From positions 1 to 64,000 of the forward strand of contig JAGWXD010000015.1 of the NCBI GenBank assembly GCA_018970085.1: a DNA stretch of 64,000 nucleotides, given 5' to 3'. The notes beneath the pieces are model-generated. The model ran no database searches. It was given only the letters and a program-made list of their open reading frames with translations, and was not told where the DNA came from. This document shows positions 8,279-16,132 of this stretch, in pieces. How positions within the stretch are numbered: the stretch's first letter is position 1; each line of letters starts with the position of its first letter. Made by a program: the position numbers and the translations under genes. The stretch is from Cyanobacteria bacterium REEB459. GTDB lineage: Bacteria > Cyanobacteriota > Cyanobacteriia > Phormidesmidales > Phormidesmidaceae.

Positions 8279-8657
8279 CTAGTGCCAATCGGTGAGAAAG
8301 CCCTGGTTGGCGGCTAGGGTGATCAGGGGGGCAGGGTTTTCTCGTAGGCGTTGGGGAGGTGTTCCAGGTTGAGCAGGTCGTGGTGGTTGGCTCTATCTAG
8401 CTGGTTACCCTTGCCCCGGTTGACCAGTCCAGGTCGGCTTCGAGGAAAGGGATAATCAGGCTTAAGGGGACCTAGCGGGGCAGGCGGGTGATAGTGTCTT
8501 TGAGATCTTGGCTGGCGATGGACTCCGACAGGAGTTTTTTGGCCAGGGCCTGTGCCCTGTTGTTGGCCCCTGGGGGTAAGGCCGTAGCAATCATCTGTAG
8601 GATATTGGCTGCGCTCTCCCTATGCCGGATAAAATAGAATCGTTTCATCAGGGCCAA
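8279..8657 (-). pseudogene. decayed gene of unknown function (in-frame stop plus frameshift)
   Basis: The frame opens with MKRFYFIRHRESAANIL at an ATG ending at 8648 (a TTG is possible at 8657) and runs to TRLPR, then a TAG at 8472-8474. The same frame goes on with VPLSLIIPFLEADLDW. A shift near 8420-8430 moves coding to the next frame, which reads VNRGKGNQLDRANHHDLL and on to LITLAANQGFLTDWH and a TAG at 8279-8281. Continuous protein-like sequence across one stop and one shift indicates a recently broken gene of about 125 codons. I do not recognise the family. It follows the DUF3782-type gene by about 41 bases on the same strand, so the two may once have been a pair. Confidence 0.6.
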
Positions 8658-8698
8658 GAAAAGTCGCGGCAGAAGGCCCGATGGAGGCCCGGGTTATT

Positions 8699-9286
8699 TC
8701 ACCAGGTCTTAGGCTGGAAACTATCGTCATTAATAATTGCTACCGTATCTCCTGAGGGTTTGATCACAAACAATCCCTTTTGGTAGGCACGGCGATCGAC
8801 CCCTTGGTCAATCTCAATCCCAGCAACGGCTCCATAGATGCGATAGGCGGCGAACTCAGGAAAGGCGGATTTAAAGCGGGGTAACTTTGCCAAAAACTCC
8901 TCTAGATCACCCTGGAACAGGCGAGATTCACATTCCACCGATACCACATCGGTGGAGTTAATCCCCAAAATATCAATCTCCATCTGTTTCGCCTCATCAG
9001 AGGCTCGCAGAAAGGTGTGTTTAAGATCAATTCCCCGAGCTCTAAACAAACTCACCACTGCGGGCCTGACTAGTTCCTCCACAAACCGGCCCCAACGGCT
9101 GGTGAGGCTATTAATCGCAGCGTTGGTAATTGCTATCAGTCGTTCAATTTCGGCATGACGGCGTTCGGCCTCAGCCTTTGAAGCTGCCAGGTTGTGTTCG
9201 AATAGCTGAAAAATATCCTCCAGGGTGATAGGTCGGTCCATGCCTAATGATGACGGGTATGGTGAGCCGATAGCAGTTACTCCCAT
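8699..9286 (-). CDS. DUF3782-type protein, PD-(D/E)XK nuclease-like
   Basis: The N-terminal third (about residues 20-65) is a helical or coiled-coil stretch (KAEAERRHAEIERLI). It leads into SRWGRFVEELVRP and then a nuclease-like core with EIDILGINSTDVVSVECESRL. The core recalls the D-x(n)-E-x-K pattern of PD-(D/E)XK folds, but the usual lysine position is occupied by Ser, so catalytic activity is uncertain. Such proteins are common, multi-copy and function-unknown in cyanobacteria. The longest frame starts at 9286; an internal ATG ending at 9241 (MDRPITLEDIFQLF) is equally plausible. The gene lies directly upstream of a decayed gene. Confidence 0.65.
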   Translation of the reverse strand: MGVTAIGSPYPSSLGMDRPITLEDIFQLFEHNLAASKAEAERRHAEIERLIAITNAAINSLTSRWGRFVEELVRPAVVSLFRARGIDLKHTFLRASDEAKQMEIDILGINSTDVVSVECESRLFQGDLEEFLAKLPRFKSAFPEFAAYRIYGAVAGIEIDQGVDRRAYQKGLFVIKPSGDTVAIINDDSFQPKTW

Positions 9287-9422
9287 TCCAGCCCAGGGAC
9301 TTAGGCTGCATAACAGAACTCCTGGCCATGCCCGACTAGATTGGTAGGTGTGCTACCCTAGGCCAAGCTTAGCCTAGCGATCGCCCTTAAAGCTAACCCT
9401 TCTGAGGGGCTCGGCGGGCTGC

Positions 9423-10058
9423 CTAGCCCACCACCGCCACGGCGGAGGCCAGTTCCTGGCTGCGATCTTCGATTACCCGGTCAATCAGGCCATAGGCTAC
9501 CGCTTCTTCGGCGGACATAAAGTAGTCGCGATCGGTATCTTTTTCGATTTGCTCGATTGGCTTACCGGTGTGGAGGGCCATCATTTCGTTGAGTTCCTGC
9601 CGCACCCGCAGAATTTCCTTGGCCTCGATCGCAATATCGCTGGCCTGGAGACGCTGGCGACCGGTGCCCCCCATGGGCTGGTGAATCATAATGCGGGAGT
9701 GGGGCAGGGCCAAACGCTTACCAGGGGTACCAGCGGCCAGTAAGAAGGCCCCCATGGAGGCCGCCAGGCCCAGACAAATGGTCACCACATCGGATTTGAT
9801 ATACTGCATGGTGTCATAGATGGCCATGCCCGCTGTCACTGACCCGCCGGGGGAGTTGATGTAGAGGTAGATGGGTTTGGTATTGTCGTCGGAGTCCAGG
9901 TAGAGCATGGCCGCCACAATGGAGTTGGCCAGGCTGTCGGTGACCTCCTGACCCAGGAAGATAATGCGTTCCTGGTTGAGGCGGGTGTAGATGTCGATCC
10001 ACTGACTGTATTGACTACCGGGAAGGCGATAGGGAACCTTAGGGGTACCGATGGGCAT
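9423..10058 (-). CDS. clpP: ATP-dependent Clp protease proteolytic subunit ClpP (ClpP3 type)
   Basis: This is a serine peptidase subunit of the Clp core. The 211-residue protein has Ser101 in [11 protein letters not shown], His126 in SRIMIHQP, and an acidic residue in EKDTDRDYF (near 174), the complete triad. It is encoded 68 bases downstream of clpR on the same strand. In cyanobacteria that arrangement marks ClpP3, which forms the essential mixed ClpP3/R core working with ClpC. The N terminus ([20 protein letters not shown]) resembles the cyanobacterial form. The ClpP3 subtype assignment rests mainly on the clpR linkage. Confidence 0.93.
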   Translation of the reverse strand: MPIGTPKVPYRLPGSQYSQWIDIYTRLNQERIIFLGQEVTDSLANSIVAAMLYLDSDDNTKPIYLYINSPGGSVTAGMAIYDTMQYIKSDVVTICLGLAASMGAFLLAAGTPGKRLALPHSRIMIHQPMGGTGRQRLQASDIAIEAKEILRVRQELNEMMALHTGKPIEQIEKDTDRDYFMSAEEAVAYGLIDRVIEDRSQELASAVAVVG

Positions 10059-10126
10059 AGTGTTCTTGCAACCTTGAAGTAATGGGGGAGGAAAGAGGGC
10101 AGAGCTGGGGAGGAGGGGTTGGGGTC

Positions 10127-10816
10127 TTAACCAGCGGCAATCGCCGGTATCTTGGGCAATCCCTTGCGGCTTTCCAGGACTCGGTCGATAATGCCGTACT
10201 CCTTGGCCTCGTGGGGATTCATGTAAAACATCCGGTCCGTATCCTGCATTACCTGGTCTAGGGGTTTGCCCGTATGTTTAGCCAGAATCTCCATCATCGA
10301 TCGCTTGTTATCAATCACTTCCCGAGCGCGAATTTCAATGTCGGTGGCCTGCCCCTGGGCGCCACTGCGGGGCTGGTTGAGGACAATGCGAGCGTGGGGC
10401 AGGCTAGCCCGAAACCCCTTGGTGCCCGAGGCTAAAATTACCGCTGCCGAACCCATAGCCTGACCAATGCAGATGGTATGGACCGGCGGCTTGATGTAGT
10501 TAATGGTGTCGCAAATGGCAAAGGCTTCGGTGTCGTAGCCAATCATATTGCCGTCGTACCAAGAGGTGCCAGTGGAGTTGATGTAAAAATAAATGGGTTT
10601 GTCGGGGTCGTCGAACTGCAGATAAAGCAACTGAGCGATGATCAGCTCGGTCACGTCAATACCCACCTGCTGCTTAATGTCATCGCCAGAAAACAGGGGC
10701 AGCCCCAGGTAAACAATGCGCTCCTTGAGCAGCAAGGAGGGTAAGTCGGGGGGCGGCGTCCGATACATGGCATCGCCATAGTAGGGGGCCTGTACCGCTT
10801 TAATTTGCAAACTCAT
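10127..10816 (-). CDS. clpR: ClpR, catalytically inactive ClpP paralogue
   Basis: ClpR is a structural, non-proteolytic subunit that assembles with ClpP3 in cyanobacteria and plastids. The 229-residue protein aligns with ClpP throughout, but the nucleophile position is glycine (Gly122, in [11 protein letters not shown]) and the His position is asparagine (Asn147, in HARIVLNQP). Both changes are expected of ClpR. A short extra segment after the [20 protein letters not shown] strand is also typical. The gene precedes clpP in a two-gene operon. No promoter element was recognised upstream of 10816. Confidence 0.94.
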   Translation of the reverse strand: MSLQIKAVQAPYYGDAMYRTPPPDLPSLLLKERIVYLGLPLFSGDDIKQQVGIDVTELIIAQLLYLQFDDPDKPIYFYINSTGTSWYDGNMIGYDTEAFAICDTINYIKPPVHTICIGQAMGSAAVILASGTKGFRASLPHARIVLNQPRSGAQGQATDIEIRAREVIDNKRSMMEILAKHTGKPLDQVMQDTDRMFYMNPHEAKEYGIIDRVLESRKGLPKIPAIAAG

Positions 10817-10962
10817 AGACCGAACCTGCCCAAATATCGCTGCCTAACAGTGTAACGTGGGAAGGAGTCGGCTTCCACGCTGGAACCAGACGGATATCCC
10901 CACCTGGAGTATGATAAGGCCGGGTTTTAGCCCCTAACTCCTGATTCCTGAGTTTTTATAAG

Positions 10963-11469
10963 ATGGCCATTATTCAACGCATCTACACCGACGGCGCCTG
11001 TTCTGGTAATCCTGGACCAGGGGGATGGGCGACGGTGCTCTACACAGCGGCAGGTCCTGCCCATGAGTTGGGCGGTAGGGCTGCCCAAACCACCAATAAC
11101 CGGATGGAGATGCAGGCCGCGATCGCCGGTCTCACCTGGCTAAGGGATCGGGGCCAGCGGGACGGGGTAACGGTCTACACCGACAGTGAGTACGTGCTCA
11201 AGGGTATTACCCAGTGGATCGCTGGTTGGAAGCGACGGGGCTGGGTCAATTCGGCTAAAAAGCCCGTGCTCAACCGCGACCTCTGGGAGGTGCTGGACAC
11301 CCTCACCCTTGACCTCAATCAACACCTGGATCAGCCCCTGCGCTGGGTCTATGTGCGGGGCCACAGCGGCGACCCTGGCAATGAACGCTGCGACGCCATT
11401 GCCCGTTCCTTTGCGGCGGGTCGCCCCATTCCCCTGAAAACCCTGGACTGTTCTACTCCTCCTGGGTGA
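10963..11469 (+). CDS. rnhA: ribonuclease HI
   Basis: The enzyme cleaves the RNA strand of RNA-DNA hybrids. The 168-residue protein shows the acidic residues needed for two-metal catalysis: Asp10 (YTDGACSGNPG), Glu49 (NNRMEMQAAI), Asp74 (YTDSEYV), and a late Asp in NERCDAIARSFA. The basic protrusion (WKRRGWVNSAKKPVLNRDLWE) and the GHSGDPGNERCD loop are intact. The ATG at 10963 gives the normal N terminus. It ends just ahead of gshA on the same strand, so co-transcription is possible. Confidence 0.95.
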   Translation: MAIIQRIYTDGACSGNPGPGGWATVLYTAAGPAHELGGRAAQTTNNRMEMQAAIAGLTWLRDRGQRDGVTVYTDSEYVLKGITQWIAGWKRRGWVNSAKKPVLNRDLWEVLDTLTLDLNQHLDQPLRWVYVRGHSGDPGNERCDAIARSFAAGRPIPLKTLDCSTPPG

Positions 11470-11528
11470 CCCCCAACCGATAGGATGGAAGAGAGAGTCA
11501 CAGGCCGTTGCGGCCATGGGGGTATACC

Positions 11529-12680
11529 GTGCTGCTATCGAAGGGTTTTGAAATCGAAATCTATACCGGTACCCCCGAGGGGGATATTGTTGGCCTCTCC
11601 GATCGCATCGTGGCCGACCTCCATGGCTTTGTGCGGGAGCCCGATAGCCGCAACGTGGAGTACACCACCCCGCCCCTGTGCCAGTACGAAAAACTGCTGT
11701 GTGAGCTGGTGCGCCCCCGTCACGAACTGCGCCGCTACCTCAAAACCCTGGGTAACTACACCCTGATTCCCGGCAGTACCCTGGCCCTGGGCCCCACCGA
11801 TCGGTTCTTTCGCTCCGATCCGGGTAACCCCTACCACAGCTATATCGAACACACCTACGGCACCACCGTAGTGACCGCCAGTGTACACATTAATATTGGC
11901 ATCGCCGACCCCGAACTGCTGATGCGGGCCTGCCGCCTGGTACGGGTCGAGGCCCCCCTCTACCTGGCCCTGACCGCCTCCTCCCCCTTTCTGAATGGCC
12001 AGGTAACCGGGTCCCACTCCAGCCGCTGGCAGGTATTTCCCAAGACCCCGGCCCTGGTGCCCCTGTTTGAGAGCCACCAGCACCATATTGACTGGATGGA
12101 AGCCCAACTGGCGGCGGGCGCCATGCAAAATGTCCGCCATCTATGGTCGGCAGTGCGGCCCAATGGCGATCGCCGCCCCTACAACCTCAATCGTCTGGAA
12201 CTACGCATTTGTGACCTGATTATTGACCCGGTGGCCCTGCTGGCGGTGACGGCCCTACTGGAGGCCCGCTTAATCCAACTGATGGAGACCCCCAGCCTCG
12301 ATCCCCTGGTCAGCAGTCAGTTCTCCGCCGCTACCCGGAACGCCGACCTGGTAGCCCTTAGCGATGCCAACGAAAGCGCCGCCGCCCGCCATAGCCTGGA
12401 CGCCACCCTGTACCACTGGCAAGACGGCCGCCCGATGATGGCCCGCGACTGGATCGGGGAACTCTATCAAGAGGTCTGGCCCATTGCCAAGGCCAACGGT
12501 ATAGGTTGCTTCCTCAGTCCCCTGCAGAAGATTTTGCGGGAGGGTAACGAAGCCCAACGCTGGCAAAGACAGGTAGAGCAGGGCCAATCCATCCGTCAAG
12601 TGGTGACCGCAGCGATTCAGACAGCCCAGGTCTACGAAGACGCCCTGGCCCGTGACCTCTGCCAGCCCTGTGCCGCCTGA
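11529..12680 (+). CDS. gshA: glutamate-cysteine ligase, cyanobacterial type
   Basis: This enzyme makes gamma-glutamylcysteine, the first step of glutathione synthesis. The protein starts LLSKGFEIEIYTGTPEGDIVGLSDRI and includes SRNVEYTTPP, TLALGPTDRFFRSDPGNPYHSYIEHTYG and HINIGI, hallmarks of the cyanobacterial enzyme family. I place the start at GTG 11529 (383 residues), because family members begin almost exactly there and GGGGG at 11517-11521 is a suitable ribosome site. An ATG at 11508 in the same frame would add seven residues. The gene lies 60 bases after rnhA. Confidence 0.9.
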   Translation: MLLSKGFEIEIYTGTPEGDIVGLSDRIVADLHGFVREPDSRNVEYTTPPLCQYEKLLCELVRPRHELRRYLKTLGNYTLIPGSTLALGPTDRFFRSDPGNPYHSYIEHTYGTTVVTASVHINIGIADPELLMRACRLVRVEAPLYLALTASSPFLNGQVTGSHSSRWQVFPKTPALVPLFESHQHHIDWMEAQLAAGAMQNVRHLWSAVRPNGDRRPYNLNRLELRICDLIIDPVALLAVTALLEARLIQLMETPSLDPLVSSQFSAATRNADLVALSDANESAAARHSLDATLYHWQDGRPMMARDWIGELYQEVWPIAKANGIGCFLSPLQKILREGNEAQRWQRQVEQGQSIRQVVTAAIQTAQVYEDALARDLCQPCAA

Positions 12681-12988
12681 AGACCCCAGTCATAGCCCCC
12701 TTAAACAGCCCAGGAAAAAAGTAAGGGGTCACACCAGGGTTTGGCGTGTAATAGATTAAACCTCTACCATTGGGCTGAGGTTATTTGGCCTGGGTGCGGG
12801 TATGGTCAATGTCCTCAATGGCGAGATAGATCTGGTACTCATGGTGACACTCCTAAGTTAGTACACGTTTACGCGGAGTCTCAGATAAAGTTCTAACTAT
12901 TGCAGGTGAGACGCTTGGCGTAATTGGTTACCCCCCCTACGCCTTTTCAAACATCCTCTAAGCGACCTGAACCAATCTGCGCTATTCT
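12681..12988. other. 308-bp intergenic region with a transposase relic
   Basis: Apart from the transposase fragment at 12781-12876, no gene is seen between gshA and the exported protein. The right part should hold the promoter of the exported-protein gene. Confidence 0.6.
12781..12876 (-). pseudogene. relic of an IS3/IS481-type transposase (rve integrase core)
   Basis: Read on the minus strand, the frame gives RVLT, a stop, then ECHHEYQIYLAIEDIDHTR, TQAK and a TAA at 12781-12783. HHEYQIYLAIEDIDHTRT matches the stretch just before SPQTNGICERFHK in cyanobacterial integrase-type transposases. RVLT would correspond to the RVLTDRGTEYC strand, with the intervening residues deleted. Only about 30 codons remain, with no ends or partner frame, so this is an old fragment. 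Confidence 0.6.
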
Positions 12989-13030
12989 GTGGGCAACGGC
13001 TTGATGGCACCCGATACTGGCAATCTATCT

Positions 13031-13600
13031 ATGATCAAACGGTGTAATTTTGTTTATCCCCTGATAGCAGTGGCGGCGGCAATGATCAGACTCACCGCCG
13101 CCAGCGATCCCATACTGGCCCAAACCCCGGCTGCTTCGATGCCACCCCTGGGTACCCTGTTGCAGGAATACGAACCCGTAGTCATGCCAGAGGCAACCGC
13201 CTATGCCCTATTTACCACTGACGATCGCCGCCCCCATCAAGTATGGTACCGGGTCGTAGGAGGAAGCGCCCTGTTTCAGCAACGATTGCGGGTATATCTG
13301 GAAAACGCCGCTCCCCGCCCCCCTCACCAACTTCCTCCAGAGGTGAATCGGTGGCAGGAATTAACTCCCAACACCCCGACTACATGGCTAGCCTTGCCGG
13401 CAGCAACCGGTATTTTCTCCTACTACTTCGATGGAGATCATAAATCTACCCCCAGTGCCTCCTGGCAGAACGGCCGCGGCATTAGGGTAAAACAGGTTGA
13501 TTTTGACAACGGTAGTCTTTACGAACTTGGCTTTGAAGACCAGATCAGTCTGGATGACTATAACGATCTGGTGGTGCAGGTGGCCGTTATTTCGCAGTAG
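13031..13600 (+). CDS. predicted exported protein with a DUF4114-like C terminus
   Basis: The ATG at 13031 opens MIKRCNFVYPLIAVAAAMIRLTAASD and on to ILAQTPA, a plausible signal peptide with cleavage near residue 31. An upstream GTG at 12989 would place 14 odd residues before it, so I prefer the later start (189 residues). The mature part ends GFEDQISLDDYNDLVVQVAVIS, recalling the acidic GFED-x-DYND-V pattern of DUF4114 modules, which often bind calcium. The protein is probably periplasmic or extracellular. SixA starts 17 bases after its stop. Function is unknown. Confidence 0.6.
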   Translation: MIKRCNFVYPLIAVAAAMIRLTAASDPILAQTPAASMPPLGTLLQEYEPVVMPEATAYALFTTDDRRPHQVWYRVVGGSALFQQRLRVYLENAAPRPPHQLPPEVNRWQELTPNTPTTWLALPAATGIFSYYFDGDHKSTPSASWQNGRGIRVKQVDFDNGSLYELGFEDQISLDDYNDLVVQVAVISQ

Positions 13601-13616
13601 TCTGCCAGGGTTATCC

Positions 13617-14135
13617 ATGGGCAAGCAACTGATTTTCTTTCGCCATGGCAAGTCTGACTGGGAAGCCCCCAGTGGGCTAGACCAGGACCGCCCCCTGGCT
13701 CCCCGGGGAATAAGGGCAGCCCAGTCCATGGGTAAATTACTGGCTAGCCTGGATTTTTTGCCAGACCATGCCCTGACTTCACCGGCGGTGCGAGCCCGCA
13801 CCACCCTGGCCTTATCCAGGACAGCGGGGAACTGGTCCTGTACCGTAGAAGAGGTGGCCGCACTGTACGAAGCTCACCCCCAGCAGGTGCTAGGGGTAAT
13901 TCAGGGGCAAAGCGATCGCCACCAGCGCATTCTGTTGGTGGGCCACCAACCCACCTGGTCTGAGACCACCAGCCTACTGATCGGCGGTGGACAGGTGCAG
14001 ATACCCACCGCCACCCTGGTTTGCCTGGACCTACAAGTCGATCACTGGAGCCAGGTCCAGCCGGGCCAGGCCATCCTACTCTGGCTACTGCCCCCCAAAC
14101 TGTTAAGTCCTCTTTTAAATCAACTGGATCGATAA
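13617..14135 (+). CDS. sixA: phosphohistidine phosphatase SixA-like
   Basis: This is a histidine phosphatase superfamily member; SixA removes phosphate from Hpt-domain histidines in some phosphorelays. The 172-residue protein has the RHGKSDW signature with catalytic His10, the LTSPAVRARTT arginine motif and the second catalytic histidine in LLVGHQPTWS. The ATG at 13617 gives the standard MGKQLIFFRHGKSDWE start. The frame is open upstream to 13497, but that part overlaps the previous gene. A link to the Hpt domain of the CheA hybrid in this window is possible but purely inferential. Confidence 0.88.
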   Translation: MGKQLIFFRHGKSDWEAPSGLDQDRPLAPRGIRAAQSMGKLLASLDFLPDHALTSPAVRARTTLALSRTAGNWSCTVEEVAALYEAHPQQVLGVIQGQSDRHQRILLVGHQPTWSETTSLLIGGGQVQIPTATLVCLDLQVDHWSQVQPGQAILLWLLPPKLLSPLLNQLDR

Positions 14136-14284
14136 GAAATCCCTAACCTATCGCTTTGGCTGGAACGCTTAGGCTAGGGCCGGCCAGGACTCGCCTAGAG
14201 CGGTAGGATAGGCACAGGTGACTCCTGAGCCTGACTAGCGATGGGGGACCCATTCGCCCGATTTATTACGGTTGTGCAGGCACT

Positions 14285-15184
14285 ATGATGGCTACCCCTA
14301 AGGCTGAGGTCTATACCTGGCAAGGCTATCGTTGCAGTTACGAGGTTTACCCAGGTTCCCCAGAGTTGCCGCCCCTACTGCTAATCCATCCCCTGGGAGT
14401 GGGGCTGGCGGGGTGGTTTTGGCATCGATTTTGTCAGCAGTGGCAACAGCAGGGTCAGCAAAACTCGATTTACAACCCTGACTTACTGGGTTGTGGCCAC
14501 AGCGATCAACCGGCGGTAGCCTACACTCCCCAGGATTGGGCTAATCAGTTGGCCTATTTTACCCGCCAGGTGATTCAAAAACCGGTAGTGGTAGTAGCCC
14601 AGGGCGCCACCCTGCCGATCGCCCTTAAACTACTGCACCATCCCCAGATGGAAGGACTGGTGCGGAGTCTGGTGCTGAGTGGACCACCGGGTTGGAAGTT
14701 GATCACCACCCCTAGCCCGACCTGGCGCCAGCACCTATTATGGAACCTGCTATTTAGCGGACCAGTGGGCTGGGGGCTATTTCGCTACGTGCGACGTCAG
14801 AGATTTCTGCGCTCCTTCTCCCGTCGCCAACTATTTGGGCGAGAGGCCGATATTGACCAGGAATGGCTGGATCACCTAGCCCAGGATGCCAAGCAAGCCC
14901 GGGGTCGCTACGCGGTCTATTCCTTCTTAGCAGGGTTCTGGCGAGAAGACTACACAGAGGCGATCTCCAACTTACAGGTGCCAACCCTGGTGCTGTTTGG
15001 CGATGCCGCCTCCGGTATTAGTCGTCTGAGTCAGACAGAGCAAGCCGGGCAGCGCCTGCAGGCCTACCTGGACCACCTGCCCCAGGCTAGGGGCGATATT
15101 ATCCCCGGACGCAACCTATTGCCCTACGAGTCAACTGCCAGCTTTATCTCCCACCTAGCCGATTGGCTTGCCTGCCCGGGCTAA
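14285..15184 (+). CDS. alpha/beta-hydrolase fold protein lacking the nucleophile serine
   Basis: The 299-residue protein has the fold's landmarks: LLLIHPLGVGLAGWFW (oxyanion loop region), YNPDLLGCGHSDQP, a nucleophile-elbow strand VVVVAQGATLPIAL, a helical cap, and LVLFGDA before the C terminus. At the elbow, G-x-S-x-G is replaced by A-Q-G-A-T (105-109), so the expected serine is Gly107. I recall cyanobacterial relatives with a similar VQGA elbow, so this may be a non-hydrolytic or differently acting subfamily. Either ATG at 14285 or 14288 could start it. Substrate or partner is unknown. Confidence 0.8.
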   Translation: MMATPKAEVYTWQGYRCSYEVYPGSPELPPLLLIHPLGVGLAGWFWHRFCQQWQQQGQQNSIYNPDLLGCGHSDQPAVAYTPQDWANQLAYFTRQVIQKPVVVVAQGATLPIALKLLHHPQMEGLVRSLVLSGPPGWKLITTPSPTWRQHLLWNLLFSGPVGWGLFRYVRRQRFLRSFSRRQLFGREADIDQEWLDHLAQDAKQARGRYAVYSFLAGFWREDYTEAISNLQVPTLVLFGDAASGISRLSQTEQAGQRLQAYLDHLPQARGDIIPGRNLLPYESTASFISHLADWLACPG

Positions 15185-15229
15185 ACCCCCGAGCTACGGG
15201 TTCCGGGTAATCCCTAGCCAACCTAAAAC

Positions 15230-15955
15230 TCAAAGCAATGGACGGTAATCCTGACTAAGATAGAGGGCTCGTTCTGCCTTGCGTCGACGCTGAAGACCAG
15301 GCATAATCTGGCCACCGGCGTACACCCAGCGGAGAAACTCGTCGGCAGCACCGGCAAAGTCTCCAGCATTGTGTTTCTTCAGCAGGGTTGAATCTCTAAG
15401 ACTATTGGTTCCGGCATTAAACGCAAAGGAAACCATGGCTGAGAACTGATCAGAAGAGGGCGTGCGAGTAACCACCTGGTTGACCGATCGCTCAAACTTT
15501 TCTAAATCACGCTTGAGGATGGTTTCGGCCTCTGCCACCGTAATGGTTAAGCCCGGGTAGACCGGCGGTGGACCCGCAGCAGAGGTATGGCCGTAGCCAA
15601 TGGTCCAGGGCTCTCCCCCGGTACCGGGGTCAGGGTAGGCTTTGGTTCTCAAGCCTTCAAAGGTTTTAATGATGGTCAGACCAGCCTGATTGATTTTGCC
15701 CTGAACCGGTTTCGGCGGTTGAGGTGGTGCCGGGGTCGACCCCGAAAACGGCTCAGGTTCGGGGGCCCCGGTGCCAATAGCAACGGTCATGCCCCTGGGA
15801 TAGTCAGGTCGGCTAAACCAATCCTTAAGACCAGTAATATTCACCACCTGCTCTTTGTTGTTAGAGGAAGAAGGATATTTTCTAATGCGAGAAATCCAGT
15901 ACGCTCCCTGCATCAGGTAGATGGCGACATCAGTTTCTTTAATCCAAGTTGCCAT
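15230..15955 (-). CDS. glycoside hydrolase family 24 lysozyme (phage-type) with an N-terminal extra domain
   Basis: The C-terminal 150 residues form a T4-lysozyme-type domain: IIKTFEGLRTKAYPDPGTGG and WTIGYGHT give the catalytic Glu, Asp and Thr. QFSAMVSFAFNAG and LQRRRKAERALYL follow as in endolysins. The N-terminal 80 residues (ETDVAIYLMQGAYWISRI, then TGLKDWFSRP) form a separate small domain joined by a Pro-rich linker. The best start is ATG 15955, preceded by GGGGA at suitable spacing; the frame stays open to 16018. No signal peptide is evident and no other phage gene is adjacent, so this is a domesticated or stand-alone lysozyme. Confidence 0.85.
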   Translation of the reverse strand: MATWIKETDVAIYLMQGAYWISRIRKYPSSSNNKEQVVNITGLKDWFSRPDYPRGMTVAIGTGAPEPEPFSGSTPAPPQPPKPVQGKINQAGLTIIKTFEGLRTKAYPDPGTGGEPWTIGYGHTSAAGPPPVYPGLTITVAEAETILKRDLEKFERSVNQVVTRTPSSDQFSAMVSFAFNAGTNSLRDSTLLKKHNAGDFAGAADEFLRWVYAGGQIMPGLQRRRKAERALYLSQDYRPLL

Positions 15956-16132
15956 GGATGTTTCCCCAGGAGAGTCCACATACCCGAAATTTACACCACT
16001 TTGAGTAGAATGAATCATATTGGATGTAATTTATTTTTCCAGCTCCGCTCCTAGGGGTTAGGTAGCAGGCCCAGCCTGCGGTAAAGCGGCAGAGTCGCTA
16101 CCATAGCTAAAGTACGTAACCCGAAAATTCCT

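Noticed and set aside
11535-12140. 201-codon frame antisense to gshA
   Set aside because: It mirrors gshA codons, is Gly/Gln-rich and has no domain.
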